From the NCBI GenBank assembly GCA_964006375.1, contig OZ023267.1, forward strand, positions 21,511,739 to 21,575,738: a stretch of DNA of 64,000 nucleotides. The letters run 5' to 3'. The notes under the pieces are model-generated. The model ran no database searches, had not been told where the DNA came from, and saw only the letters and a program-made list of their open reading frames with translations. This stretch comes from Tillus elongatus (lineage: Eukaryota > Arthropoda > Insecta > Coleoptera > Cleridae). Position 1 is the first letter of the stretch. The number at the start of each line of letters is the position of its first letter. A program made the translations under genes and the position numbers. This document shows, piece by piece, positions 25,185-37,969 of the stretch.

Positions 25185-26219
25185 ATGGTGTATTCTGTAG
25201 AAGAAAGAGTTGAAATAATTACTCTTTTTTTCAAAAACGATGACTGTGCCAACCGTACCGCAAGTATGTTTAATGAACGACATCCGAACAAACATGTTAA
25301 CAGAAAATACATTTTGGAGTTAGTTGCAAAGTTTCGACAAAGTGGTTCAGTAGCCAACAAAAAACAGGATCCTGAACGTGAATTTCCGGTTAGAAATGAG
25401 ACTACTGAGATTGAAGTTTTAGGACAAATTGCTGCAGACCCAACTTTGAGCACGAGAAAATTGGCCACTGTTTCAAACATCCAAAGAAGAACTATTCAGC
25501 GAATATTGAAGCATCATAAATTTCACCCGTATAAAATTCATCTTGTACAACAACTGAATGAAGATGATTTTGATCGGCGGCTGGAGTTTTGTGAAGTTAT
25601 GACTACACGAATAGCTGATAACGGGAACTTTCTGTTCAATATCTGTTTTTCAGACGAGTGTACATTTTTATTAAACTCTACAGTCAATCGTCATAATTGT
25701 CGTTATTGGGCAGATAATAATACAATAAATTTTCACGAAGTCCACACTCAAACTTCACAGAAATTGAATGTCTGAACTGGCATTTTTGGAGACCGTTTAA
25801 TCGGATCAATTTTTCTTGATGGCAATTTGAGTGGCGAAACGTATTTGGAGTTACTAGAAGATATCATTTATCCTCTATTAATTGACATTGTTGAAAATGA
25901 TGATCGCTATCAAGAAAATCAATTAGTGTGTCAACAAGATGGAGCTCCTCCGTATTTTTCACAACGTGTTAGGGAGTTTTTGAACAGAGAGTTTCCAGAG
26001 CAATGGATTGGGTGTAGAGGTGCTATTAAGTGGCCCCCTACATCACCGGATTTAACTCCTTTAGACTTCTTTCTATGGGGCCATTTAAAGAGTAAAATTT
26101 TTGAATTACGATGACGCATTGTTAAAGAATGCCGTCTAATAACTCCAAAAATGCTCCAGAATGTCAGAGATCGTTTGGTTTTGTTTTTTAGTTTTTTTAA
26201 CGAAAAATTGACTAATTAG
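25185..26219 (+). pseudogene. TcM-C copy 1 transposase, two nonsense codons
   Basis: ATG at 25185 (MVYSVEERVEIITLFFKND) opens a 345-codon frame broken by only two in-frame TGA codons, at 25773 (a Trp in NVWTGIFGD, judged from copy 2) and 26112 (an Arg). Helix-turn-helix region: residues 1-120 (STRKLATVSNIQRRTIQRIL). Catalytic residues: Asp in CFSDECTFLLN, Asp in CQQDGAPPYFS, Asp in TSPDLTPLDFFLWG, with 41 residues between the last two, so a DD41D-like spacing. Relative to copy 2 about eight residues are missing after LKSKIF. The C-terminus after NVRDRL is also altered. Confidence 0.88.
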
Positions 26220-26706
26220 TGCATTTTTTATCACAATGAATGAAATACGTTCTTGCAACTCCAACTGTGAATAATTTTTAAACGAGTTGATAAAACTTCC
26301 AAAAAAATTCGTGTGCTGAATTTAGAAAAGAAAGAGCTTTCAAATGATGTAACACTCGACCCATGTTCCCTTTTTAAAATACAAGGGTTGTTATCACCGC
26401 CCTTAAGAGATTGATGCGACAAAGTTGAGTTTTATGTCAAAACATGTCCCCCTCAATATTAAAATTGATGTATTTCAGCGTTTCTTAAAAAAAATCTCTG
26501 GGCGAAAATCGGTCTGTTTCGTTTTCAATGCGCCACCCTGTATAAATAAAAATGTTGAGTTTTACCGTAGAAATGCGTCACCCTGTATATTTGTAAACAG
26601 ACAAAAAATGAAACTTACCCCGTATATGCGTCTTAGGGGTTCTAGTTACCGCTCGTTTGAGGAAATCTTTTCAAAATTCATGTCTAAGAAAATTTCCTAA
26701 AATAAA

Positions 26707-27692
26707 GACTATTAAACCATAAACTCTATAGCTGAAAATACTGCCAAAGCATCAGAAAGAGGGTCTATTTGAAATGGATTTTCCGATCATATTTTAGTAA
26801 AATGAAGGAAAATGATAGTTGAAGCTGAAACTTAAGGCTTTGTAAAACACACTTATTACGACATTTCTTCTACACAATCCGTATTTGTTTTAGATTATTT
26901 GTCTGAATATTGCACATTTTGACGTTTGAAATTATGATTTCGACATTTTAGGAAGAAAAATTATCAAATTTTAAAAATATTTTTTCTGTTACCTTTTGAC
27001 TTTTCTGCATCACAAAAACTTAACCGCTTTATGTAAAATTCAATTGGTTTTGTTAACACACAATTTCTTGTGCTTTCCTTTGATCACCAGTGGCACCCAT
27101 TTTTTTTAAATGCCTATAACTTTTTTCCTTTTAACGTAAAGATCTGAATTTCGCTGCGTAAGGTAAGTTTGATAGCAGAAACTTATATTGGTTGTCATAG
27201 CTTTGTTATTTTCAGAGATACAAAATTTTTTCGAGTGAAAACCCAAAGTTTTCCCCGAAGAAGCTAGTCCAATTTTCTCGGCTAACGAACTTATCCAAGC
27301 CACTTACAAAAGGAAGGTACCTACCGAATTTTATCAAAATCGGCCCAATATTTTTTGAGTTGTCGGTGTGATATATTTATTATTATTTATTTATTTATTG
27401 GTAAAAAATCATACAGCATGCAAATACAATAAGTCTAGGACTTGTGGTGTACATTTGCATAATTTTAAAAGTTACATCTAAAGGAATGTGACAATTATAT
27501 ACCAAATTCGGCAAACTTCAGATTTTGACAAGCCAGGAAAAAATAATTCTCTTCACTTCTTTCTTCCACCTAATGCTTCACCCATTGCCTTTATTTATCA
27601 TAGATCTGAACCACTTCAATACACCATCGCAACTATCACTCATTCTCCACATACCATATTTTTTCCAAAGTTATCAATTTTGTACAAGACCA

Positions 27693-27788
<96 letters not shown>

Positions 27789-27838
27789 CACAGATCTCCT
27801 CATTAGTGAATTTTTCGTTGTACGAAAAATTTGCTAAA
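26707..27838 (+). mobile_element. TA-core element with LINE 3-prime end in its microsatellite
   Basis: The body runs from AAACCATAAACTCTATAGC (26713), through AAAATGAAGGAAAATGA, to CGGCCCAATATTTTTTGAG and GGTGTGATATAT (27371). At the usual microsatellite site a foreign segment (27372-27690) precedes a 90-bp TA tract (27697-27787). GATCTCCTCATTAGTGAATTTTTCG and its imperfect hairpin partner end the element. Confidence 0.65.
27372..27690 (-). mobile_element. Probable LINE 3-prime end fragment
   Basis: On the minus strand the segment ends CTTATTGTATTTGCATGC, then AATAAATAAATAAATAATAA, a tail typical of CR1/L2/jockey-type LINEs. No coding part was recognised. Its position inside a TA tract supports a separate insertion. 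The family is unassigned. Confidence 0.4.
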
Positions 27839-28050
27839 AGTGGAGAAGCTCGGCTCAAACAAACTTTGTTGCTTATGGTGATATAAATGCCCTCCTAGGC
27901 GTCTGATTTCATCGCTTATCTAACATTTTTGATACGCTTCAGATTTTCTATATCTATGTGGTAATTTTTTAAACAAATATGCTGGGCCGCGCATGAATTT
28001 TCTATAGTACCCTATCTCAGCCGTAATCCTTAAATCTGGTTTCAATGGGT

Positions 28051-28200
28051 TTTTAGTGAATTTTTCTAGAAAAAATTCACTAATGGGTAGATCCCGACTT
28101 TTGAAATTTGAAAAAATTTCATAAAATGAGCGCGAACTAGCCCCCCTAGAACCCATATCCGGGGTCAGTTTCAAGTTTTATATGTTTATATATATTTTTC
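28051..28200 (-). mobile_element. TA-core element fragment (hairpin end)
   Basis: The hairpin TTTTTAGTGAATTTTTC / AAAAAATTCACTAATGG is followed by AGATCCCGACTTTTGAA, GAACCCATATCCGGGGTCAG and a short AT stretch. It then runs into unrelated sequence (ACCCCAATAACTC) that also flanks the fragment at 58075. Confidence 0.7.
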
Positions 28201-28483
28201 AAAACTGACTAACCCCAATAACTCTTTTATTTTTTGGGATAAAAAAATGAAATTTGGTGTGTTAGTATATGACATAAATCCAGATTGATTGACGTATTCA
28301 GTTGTTTTCGGTCACTTCCGGTTTCACCAGAAATGTGTGCAACTTTTGATTTTTAAATTGGACCTCCGGTATTTTTTGCATTATTTGATAAAAAATGACA
28401 TTCTGAATACTTAAAACTTTTGTCATTTTTTTCAAATTTCAATCTAGCGTGTCATGACTATGTTAAAACCTTTATTATTATTA

Positions 28484-29283
28484 ACCCAGCAATTGTTCTC
28501 AAAAATTCTCAGAATTTGCTCCTGTCCTGACTCGTCTGTTTCAGATGACTTGCAATAGAGGCATATTCCCTAGTAACTGGAAAACTGCTCGAGTACAACC
28601 CGTCCCCAAGAAAGGATCTAAAGCGCTTCCTAGCAACTACAGACCTATTTCTCTCCTTTCAGTCGTCTCAAAAGCGATGGAAAAGTATATAAACACCGAA
28701 TTACTAAAATTTCTTGAAAAACACGGTCTAATCCACGACAGGCAGTATGGATTCCGTCAGCGCAGATCAACTGCCGACCTCCTTTCCTTTGTCACCCATT
28801 CTATGAGCAAGTCTATAGAACTACACGATGAGTCCCAGATTGTTGCTCTAGACATATCCAAAGCATTCGACCAGGTCTGGCACGCAGCGCTACTTAATAA
28901 AATTTCGGCCTATGGCCTACCACCAAAACTCTGTACCTGGACAGCAAATTTCCTCTCCAACCGGAGCCTTTCTGTTGTCGTGGATGGCCATTACTCTAAA
29001 CTGTATCTATAGAACTACACGATGAGTCCCAGATTGTTGCTCTAGACATATCCAAAGCATTCGACCAGGTCTGGCACGCAGCGCTACTTAATAAAATTTC
29101 GGCCTATGGCCTACCACCAAAACTCTGTACCTGGACAGCAAATTTCCTCTCCAACCGGAGCCTTTCTGTTGTCGTGGATGGCCATTACTCTAAACTGTAT
29201 CCCAATAATGCAGGAGTCCCTCAAGGTTCAGCTTTAGCCCCTACTTTGTTTCTTCTCCACATCAATGACCTCCTTTCTAGCAC
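28484..29283 (+). pseudogene. Jockey-type LINE reverse transcriptase, copy A, truncated
   Basis: Reverse-transcriptase motifs in order: RGIFPSNWKTARVQPVPKKG, LPSNYRPISLLSVVSKAMEK (RT motif 1 region), RQYGFRQRRSTADLLSFVTH, and VALDISKAFDQVWHAALL (motif A, catalytic Asp). A tandem repeat of 194 bp then re-enters the same region out of frame. The second unit leads into NAGVPQGSALAPTLFLLHIN (motif B). Homology stops at about 29283, before the YADD box, where unrelated sequence begins. 5-prime truncated too. Nearly identical in DNA to copies at 41.4, 55.5 and 58.4 kb. Confidence 0.9.
28813..29200. repeat. 194-bp tandem duplication in LINE copy A
   Basis: 28813-29006 and 29007-29200 appear identical by eye: both start CTATAGAACTACACGATGAG and end CTCTAAACTGTAT. 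The unit is not a multiple of three, so it shifts the frame. Identity implies a recent event or an assembly artefact. Confidence 0.9.
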
Positions 29284-29811
29284 AACAATGATGAGGGAGA
29301 AACCTCACGTCTTCTGTGTGGAGATATCTTCAGAAACTCAAGTCCAGGTGGAGTCTGGATACAATGTGCGAGAATTGGACCCATACATTGTGTACGGACT
29401 ACAAAAGTGATAGTATATCTGTGACTGCTGCAGAAATGATGTTCTCTCCAAGAGACAATAATTTACATAGACTTACCCATAATCATTAGGTTTGTTATTA
29501 TTTGATGTTTTTCGCGACAATGCAGGTATTGTTTATATTTTTCAGTTCATATTATTCATATGAAATACACGGATTCTTTCAATTAAATAATATAAAAAAT
29601 GAGATAGATGTTTTCTAATCTTTTGTAACATTTATAAGTCATCTTCTTGTATTGCATTATGGTTCCTTTTGCCTTAGGGTATGATTTCTTTTGCCCCCGG
29701 GTATAGCACAAGAGGGATTAATAGATTATATCACAAAATACTTTGCATTTGTTAAAAGAATGTCTCTCTGGTGAACTGCCTCAAAAATTGCTTAGAATAA
29801 TGTATACAGTG
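29284..29811. other. Sequence without recognisable gene
   Basis: An open frame runs from the LINE to 29410 over unrelated sequence. No family recognised. Confidence 0.4.
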
Positions 29812-29813
29812 TA

Positions 29814-31689
29814 CAGGGAGGCTCAAATTCGAGCCTCATCATTGGTATCTCGGAAACTGTAAGAAATACAACGTCGGTTAAATTATGGCAAAGTTGCGTA
29901 ATTTGATGCTCAGCAAAATGCAGTTTAGAAAATTTGAAAATTCCGAATACTTCCGGTGATAATCGGAAAAAACCGAAAACTCATCAAATATGTTTTATTT
30001 TTGTCTGGCGTTATTTGAAAATATATAACAAACTTAATCACACTTCATAAAGGTCACTTTTCTTCTCCTACAAGATGGCATTCTCAAATTTGAAATCCGA
30101 TTTTTCGTCCTTCAGAAACCATCAACTCCATTTTTTCAAATACGGCCCTGGATTTTTTATTTCATATTTTGTTACGTTTGCCCTACTTCAAAACAATGTC
30201 TCATCACAACTTTTGAATTTTAAACGTTTAAATAACAAAAAATGACATTTTAAGTATTTCTTGAAAATATTTAATGTTTACTCAACTTTTAAAATGGACA
30301 AACTAAAAAACCTAAAGTAAATGCTCGAATAACTGGACTTCTATGCATTTTCGCACACGTCCTCGTAGATTTTTCGTAACAGCCCGGTGGATTATTGTTC
30401 CTCTTGCTCGTAGAGTTGTGAATTCTAACACTAACTTTTGGCGCAAAATGTTTATATCATTCGGAAAAGCATCCTTGAATAAGCGATTTTTTAAAAATCC
30501 CCATAAATAATAATCCAGCGGGGACAAATCAGGACTTATGGCAGGCCAGCGCACCACTCCTTGGTTTCCAATCCATTGATTGGGAAATGCCCTTCCATTA
30601 TGGGCTGGTGCACTATCCTGTTTTCACCACAGCTGCCGCAGCATATTCAACGGTTCATCTTCAAGCGCATCGAATATATAATTATGGATTAAATTGAGAT
30701 ACCGTTCAGTATTTAAGTTTCCATCATAAATAATTGGCCCTAAGATTTTGCTTCGATACATTCCAACCCAAACATTGAATGATTTTCGTCCCTGTCTTCG
30801 AACTTGCCGATTTTGGTACGGATTTTCTACTGCATAATAATGCTCACTGTTTCTGTTAAAAAGGCCGCTTGTGGAAAAATTACATTCGTCTGTCCAGATG
30901 ATTTTAGGAAATCATCATCTGGTTGCATTTTTCCATCAAGCCAATTGCAGAGTTCAAGCCTTCTGTACCTGTCTCCTGGTCTTAGTTCTTGGCAAACATG
31001 AAGTTTATAGGGATGATACTTATGTTTTTTGAAAACCCTCTGAATTCGGCTTCTAGTTATATTCAGTTCTGAAGCAAATTGCCGTGTTGAACCACGAGGA
31101 TTTTCCGTAACCTTCAACAAAACGTTTTGGTGAAATATCTTTGACATGTTATCGCAAAATATTATAGTAATAAAAGATTGCATAGCATCATTTTATAACG
31201 ACACTTACAGCATTTAAAACAGCTTCTTTATCTTCAGCTTCGTTGGCCGTACGAATTTTTAGGTTTACAAAAACTACCAAAGAGACCTAAATTTCGGTCC
31301 AAATTGTTACAATATGAATATGGCATTGTTTTGAGGTAGTCCAAAGGTAACAAAATATTAAATAAAAAATCCAGGGCCGTATTTGAAAAAATGGAGTTGA
31401 TGATGGTTTCTGAAAGACGAAACATCGGATTTCAAATTTCAAAATGCCGTCTTGTAGGAGAGGAAAAGTGACATTAATGAAGTGTGATTCAGTTTGTTAT
31501 ATCTTTTCAAATAACGCCAGAAAAAAATAAAACATATTTTATGAGTTTTCGGTTTTTTCCGATTATCGCCGGAACTAAACTGCATTTTGCTGAGTATCAA
31601 ATTACGCAACTTTGCCATAATTTAACCGACGTTGTATCTCTTACAGTTTCCGAGATCCCAATGATGAGGATCGAATTTGAGCCATCCTG
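29814..31689 (-). mobile_element. TcM-D, complete Tc1/mariner-superfamily element
   Basis: Ends CAGGGAGGCTCAAATTCGAG and its near inverse (GAGCCATCCTG), flanked by TA at 29812-29813 and 31690-31691. Inverted repeats are about 380 bp (29814-30203 and 31319-31689). They include CGTCGGTTAAATTATGGCAA and the block ACTCCATTTTTTCAAATACGG. Decayed transposase on the minus strand. Confidence 0.87.
30312..31326 (-). pseudogene. TcM-D transposase, broken
   Basis: The N-terminus is shortened (MPYSYCNN...FGSFCKPKNSYGQRS). A repeated or shifted stretch near 31150-31210 follows. Then VTENPRGSTRQFASELNITR (helix-turn-helix) and HKYHPYKLHVCQELRPGDRY. A frameshift occurs at the first catalytic motif (expected WTDECNFS; about 30890). 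Further on come SFNVWVGMYRSKILGPIIYD, a stop, KQDSAPAHNGR with the second Asp, a deletion of several residues, and WPAISPDLSPLDYYLWG with the third Asp. It ends RKCIEVQLFEHLL. Inactive. Confidence 0.85.
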
Positions 31690-31691
31690 TA

Positions 31692-32666
31692 CATTAGAAG
31701 CCAAAAAAAGTTAAATAATCTCTTATATTTCAAGAATAATTGATATTTTACTCAAGTGATTCCGGCTGCTCGACCCTCTCCTACTTACTTCAGTTTTATT
31801 ATATTTTCATGGAAAAATTCATATGTGAAATCTCATAAAAATCTAGTTTCCAAAACGCAACAATAATTTTCCACGAACATATCAAAATTGCGTTTGACAA
31901 TAAATGAGGTTCTAGAAAATCGGAATTTCCACTAAAACTAAAATGAAACAACGATGAACTTAAAGTATGATAGCTGGAGATGTCTAAACTCATATATTTC
32001 ATAACAGAAATAAGAAATATAATATTTGACGAAACGTACATGCCTTCGAGAGAAACAAACCAAGATATTAATGCAATCATCATATTTTCGTGTTTACATT
32101 TCGATGAAATCTTCCATTGCTAGATATTCCAATGTAAATTATTCTCTCGTTTTAGTATAACAGCGGTTATTGAATGTTCAAACCAATAAGGACTTTAGAT
32201 ATCAATTAAATCATATTTGCGTTAAAATAACAGTCATCTAATTCTTAAAACGTGCTTGGAATCAACGACAACGTATTTTGACGTTATACTAAATGAAAAA
32301 AAGTAAACTAAAGTTAAAAAGAAGTCTCGTTTCAATCACGGAGTCCTGTTTCTAGTTTAAAAACGAATTAACAAACGATGATGTTCTAGGGTAGTCGGAA
32401 CAAATTGGGTTGCTATCCAGAAATCCTGTCGTCAACACCTGGGGAATAATAGTCGATAGAGCCTTGAAAACTGGGCCACATGATGCAAGTTTATTGCACC
32501 GGCCGAATTCTAGGCCAAAGCGAGTTCAACGACCCCAGCACGGTTAGTGCCCTGTCAACGTTGTCAAATCTGTGCAAATTATAAAAAGTTAGAGTGGAGT
32601 TATACCTACGACAAAAATGTATCGGTGGTAAACCTATAAATCAATTTTTAAGAGAATCATTGCCTA
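31692..32666. other. AT-rich sequence, no gene seen
   Basis: Short open frames only. The piece at 32380-32570 is less AT-rich but not recognised. Confidence 0.45.
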
Positions 32667-33652
<986 letters not shown>

Positions 33653-33824
33653 TATATATACATAGACACAGTGAGGCCGCATAGAATGGAACAAATTTCC
33701 TAAAATCTTTAGGATGCAAAGAAAAAAATTCGCTGAGACCCGTCAAACCTAAGATTTGAATGTGCAAATTTTGACGTAATTTTTTTATGGCGTCATCGGT
33801 TTTGTTGATATGACAATATGACGT

Positions 33825-33956
33825 CATTATCAATTTTCTTAAAAAAAATTCACTAATGAGGAGATTTCGACTTTTGAATTTTGAAAAAATTTCTTGAAAT
33901 GACCGCGATTTAGGACCCCTGAAACCCAAATCCGAAGTCGGTTTCAGACTTTATAT

Positions 33957-34040
<84 letters not shown>

Positions 34041-34594
34041 ATGTGTTACACCGATAACTCAAAAAATAAGAGGCCGACTTTGATAAAATTTGGTAAGTAC
34101 CTTACTTTCGCAAGTGGCTTGGGTAAGTTCGTCAGCCAGGAAAATCTGCTCAGTTCAAATAGACTAAACAATGCTTTGTTTTAATTAGATAGTCTAATTC
34201 CCCCGGTCCGTGCTAGTTCTGAGCTGACCTTTGATGTATAGAATTTCGACCACGAAATTATAATAGATGTTTGTAAAAAAAGAAATTCTGGACGCAGCAA
34301 GTGGGTTATGATAGCGAATTTTTATTCAATACTTCAAATTTGAATGGCTCAATTTGCTAGTAACCTATAAGGTTCGTTAGACTAGTTTCTCAGGGATATT
34401 TTAAGTTTATCTTCGAAAAATTTTTGTACATTTTCAAAAACTGAAGTTATTTTGATGAAATATGGTACATTGTTGCTACTATATAGGTTATACTGGTAAC
34501 CAAATTTGATGCTTGCTTTCTTAAAAAAATACATATTTGCTATTAAAACTTTTTAGGGAAATTCACTACCATAACGAACTTGCTGCGTTCAGAC
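33825..34594 (-). mobile_element. TA-core element, body deleted
   Basis: Hairpin half (AATTTTCTT..AAAATTCACTAATGAGG), AACCCAAATCCGAAGTCGG, TA tract with GTATGTGTATGTG (33959-34045), CGATAACTCAAAAAATAAG, then GGTAAGTACCTTACTTTCGC. About 140 bp of other sequence follows, then the palindromic module 34287-34594 (GACGCAGCAAGTGGGTTATG to CATAACGAACTTGCTGCG). Confidence 0.7.
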
Positions 34595-34984
34595 ATTTTC
34601 TAAATGATTTTTATCAAATTTACTGACGGATTTCCGGTTTTTCTGAAATTAAGCTAATTTTAGATGCGGAAATGGAATCCTGTATATTGTTGTTTTTTAT
34701 TTTGATGTATTAAACTTGGGCTAAAACCAAAGTTTTGTTGGTGTCTACATGATTTTTTTGTATTTTTTTTTATTGCAGAAAGCTGTGAATAGCTTCCAAC
34801 CTTTATTTTTGTTTTAAGAACTCTGAAGAAATATAATTATGCCCTAATATTGCCCACTTTCTTTCTTAAATAGAATTAAAGATGAACAAATCTGCGACCG
34901 CCATCGCAATATAATAAGAGAGTTTTTTTTAGCTTGCATTGGTCGGCATAGACCTGGAGAACCTATGGTCCAGCAGGAGAGAGC

Positions 34985-35290
34985 AATCTTTCACCGAGCA
35001 CAAGAAAGAATCCAGTTGCTGCAACAGATAGTTTCAAACCGTTTTGTTAACCCGAATTCGCCACCTAGATCATGTGATCTCACGCCATGAGACTTCTAGT
35101 TGTGGTCTTTTTTAAAGCCTAGCGAATATTTTGACCACACAACTGATGGACTGGCAGATAAAATCCGACGTATCCTTGAAGAAACTGATCAGGAAATGTG
35201 CTAAGTTGTTCCTGAAAATTTTACCAAAAGAGCAAGAATCTGCTTGCAAAGTCATCGCGGCCATTTGATGGATATTTCCTTCCACACATA
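34985..35290 (+). pseudogene. Mariner-type transposase, C-terminal fragment (RSCDLTP class)
   Basis: The frame reads HRAQERIQLLQQIV, NSPPRSCDLTP, a TGA, DF, a TAG, LWSFLKPSEYFDHTTDGLAD, KIRRILEETDQEMC, a stop, VVPENFTKRARICLQSHRGH and ends MDISFHT. PPRSCDLTPxDFFLWG with the final RxGGHxxDIxFH is a known C-terminal pattern of insect mariner-like transposases of a class different from the TcM copies here. The catalytic Asp of DF is retained, but stops surround it. No termini found. Confidence 0.75.
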
Positions 35291-35479
35291 ATCGGAGCTC
35301 ATGTATCAGGAGCTGAAGTGAAAATGTTACTACTTAAAAAATCTATTCTATTTAAAAAACTGAAACATGTAATAGTCACAAGAGTCCGTATTATCTTCTT
35401 CGTTCGTACAAGTACTTTCCAAAACAGCCATGGTCCGACAGGGCCTGGGGCACGAAGTAGTCCACCTCTCCATGGTTCT

Positions 35480-36090
35480 TTGCTGTTCTCCTTTTACCCT
35501 GTCATTTAGTCATACATTGGGATATAGCTTGTTTCCCGTGTTAGGTCGCCATATCTTTCGTTCCTTTCTCTCTTGGGTGGGCAGCTCCATTGTCTATCAC
35601 GGCCACAGCTTCTGCTGAAATTGTCCTGTAGGCGCTACTAATTGTGATGCAGATGCACTGCACCGTCGTTAATCCCTGGACAAGCTTCTCATTTGCGATG
35701 ACTGTGTGCCAAGCGGGGGCAGCATATAATATATATAACATTGTGACACAGTCTCCTCTTTGATGCCCTGGGACCTTCGATGTTAGGTAGTAATCTCGCT
35801 AGAACTATAGTTGTCTTCTCGACTTTCAGCGTTACTTGGCCTAACCTGCCCTGCGAATGTAAGCTTAATTGACTTGATCGAGATTACTTCTCTCTCTTCC
35901 ACAATGAATCGGTTGGGAGCCATTTTCCTCTTATGAGAGTATGGGTGCTTTCGTCTTTTCAGGGGCTATTTAGAGTCGCTTCGCTTCTTTCCAAGTTGAG
36001 ACGCTTTTTAGAGCCTCGTTTGTCGTGCTTATCAGCAGCTGTTCTGTATCAGCAACCACTACCACTACCACGGCCTAATTATCTATATAT
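35480..36090 (-). pseudogene. R1/jockey-like LINE fragment, end of RT and C-terminus
   Basis: Minus-strand reading: a ruined YADD box (YIDN-AVVV) with VADTEQLLISTTNEALKSVS, KEAKRL-IAPEKTKAPILS, and shifted pieces. The open frame 35541-35741 gives LYILYAAPAWHTVIANEKLV then TTVQCICITISSAYRTISAE. These are the post-RT features LYGAPVWxxA and LRVASAYRTVSxxA of R1/I/jockey-type elements. Several stops and shifts; inactive. Confidence 0.7.
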
Positions 36091-37047
36091 CTATCTTTAA
36101 ATTAAATGTAGCAATTGTTGGACCAAACATTAATTAGACCATTTCCTCGCAAAAATTCGTGAGATTTTTTGCTATTTGTTTCTCCTGATCCAAATTTTCC
36201 AGCTACAACACTTTTTATTTGTTTACCTACTACTGCATTAGAATGCTCTATTACAAATACCTTATTCTGTTTGATCACGTTCTTCTATTTCAAAATGTGT
36301 ATCTTCACTTATTTCTTCTCGCTTTGTGATAACTAACTAGTATAATTACTAGTTTATTATTTAATGACTAATAATCTCTGATTTTAATGGCACTTAATTA
36401 CAAAGAAGTCAGAAAATCTGCACTTCTCTGAGATATACCTTTCATTTTTTTAAATTTCATTAAATTATCTTATAGTCGCCATTTGCTGTCGATGCAGTAA
36501 TATAATAACAACAAAAAAACTGACAATAAGAGAATTTATGCCCAAGTACACATATCCTGCTGAAAGTTAAGTCGTAAAAAAATTATATTCCTTACTTTCT
36601 TTGCTGCTGCCATGTCGGCAACACTGCCAGAGTGAGTGGTCCTGGTTCCACTGGCCTATTTAAACGAGCGGTAATAATATCCTACAATCAATATAAGAAA
36701 AGTTTTTTAACTTAAGCTGCTCTCAAACAGGTCGCAGTCCTGATTTCAGGTGCCAAAATTCACAAGCTGTTAAACAGTTTCATAACTTTATTAGAATTTT
36801 ATTTTAAAACGAACTACATAACACATGATGCGAGTGGAAATTTTAATGTTTGCATTCCATGTTTTCACTTTTAGTGCCACAGAGAAAACGCATGTTTTTC
36901 ACTTAAGCATAACATTGTTTGTTTTCAAGATAAGTATTTTGTAATTATTATATAATATTAATTGCTATGCTATATTTTAATAAATATTTATTTACTTTTT
37001 TACCTCCTGCATTCAACAAACAAAATTAATATATCGAGGATCGAGGA
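36091..37047. other. AT-rich sequence, no gene seen
   Basis: No coding similarity or repeat family recognised. Confidence 0.45.
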
Positions 37048-37518
37048 TTGCAGAGTCGGCAGCCATTAATACAGAATCAGAATAAGTATAGTGTTAATAG
37101 TTGCAGACGTTATATAAATCCATATCCATATACATCAGTCGCGCGGCGGTATGTATTTTTCGGCGCTCTGAGGAAATGTGATACTTCAATGCGAAATGTT
37201 CGACTATCTTCGTCGAAAACGATCGAATTAGCATTCTGGTTGTGCGCTTTAAAATTCCACACTTGCAGATTGCAGTGGACTTTTCGCAGAGCGTGTGTAG
37301 TAATTTTGAATACCGCTGAAGCTGAACGTTGCTTTTCCACTTTAAAACAAGTAAAGATATTCCTTAGAAATTCTATGTCGAATGATCGACTTAATGCGCT
37401 AGCAATGTTGGCAATAAACATGGACTTTGTATTTGAAATACCGAACTTTGATGAAAGAGTTTCAGAACAGTTTGTGGCTATCAAAAATATACGTATGGAT
37501 TTTTCGTTTAAGGAATGA
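37048..37518 (+). pseudogene. hAT transposase C-terminal dimerisation domain fragment
   Basis: The open frame is 156 codons, of which roughly the last 75 are meaningful. TAEAERCFSTLKQVKIFLRN, then SMSNDRLNALAMLAIN and IPNFDERVSEQFVAIK match the hAT C-terminal (hATC) pattern of S-ERxFSxLKxIKtyLRn and RLnxLAllsIe. A final MDFSFKE closes it. The catalytic domain and zinc finger are absent. The first half of the frame has no recognised similarity. Could be from a hAT element or a domesticated hAT-like gene; with no other exon nearby a transposon remnant is more likely. Confidence 0.7.
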
Positions 37519-37745
37519 GTATAGGTCTGTTATGTTATAACTTATAAACGAAAGTGAATGCTGACTGTTGACAGAATTGTGATTTGTGTTAGTAATTATC
37601 AAAGGGAAGCGCTTTTTAACTACTATAACCTATAACTAACTAGAGGAAAACTTGGTAAGTAGTTAATAATTATTAAGTTTAGTTAGTTTAGTAGGTAGAT
37701 TTTTTTATAATACATTTTCGGGGAAAAAAAGGCGAGCCCTTCATT

Positions 37746-37872
37746 TTTAGTGAATTTTTATTTAAAAAAATTCACTAATAGAGAGATATCAATGGAGAGA
37801 CCTTGCAAATTTTTTTTCAAATGAGCGCGAACTAGGACCCCTAGAACCCATGTCCGGGCTCAGTTTCTATTT

Positions 37873-37969
<97 letters not shown>

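Larger units (their letters stand above)
24722..26540 (+). mobile_element. TcM-C copy 1, complete
   Basis: Inverted repeats of about 290 bp: GGCTGGCGTATTGAAAAC at 24722 and GTTTTCAATGCGCCACCCTG ending at 26540, flanked by TA. Inside is a transposase gene with only two premature stops. A strong hairpin precedes the gene (25010-25125). Copy 2 lies at 45871-47357 and a solo terminus at 52485-52818. Confidence 0.88.
23780..26704 (+). mobile_element. TA-core element split by TcM-C
   Basis: The 5-prime module begins at TCTGGTGGCAGCAAGTG (23780). The middle segment reads AATGCAAAAATGCAATAACATAAGG near 24557 (two shared blocks). TcM-C interrupts at TA (24720-24721). The 3-prime part resumes at about 26600 with GAAACTTACCCCGTATATG and AATCTTTTCAAAATTCATG, ending near 26704. 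The body is heavily deleted; 24030-24480 is poorly conserved and shows nothing else recognisable. Confidence 0.55.

Noticed and set aside
37048..37240. First half of the hAT open frame as a host protein
   Set aside because: No recognisable similarity; only the last part matches hATC, so the upstream frame is probably chance.
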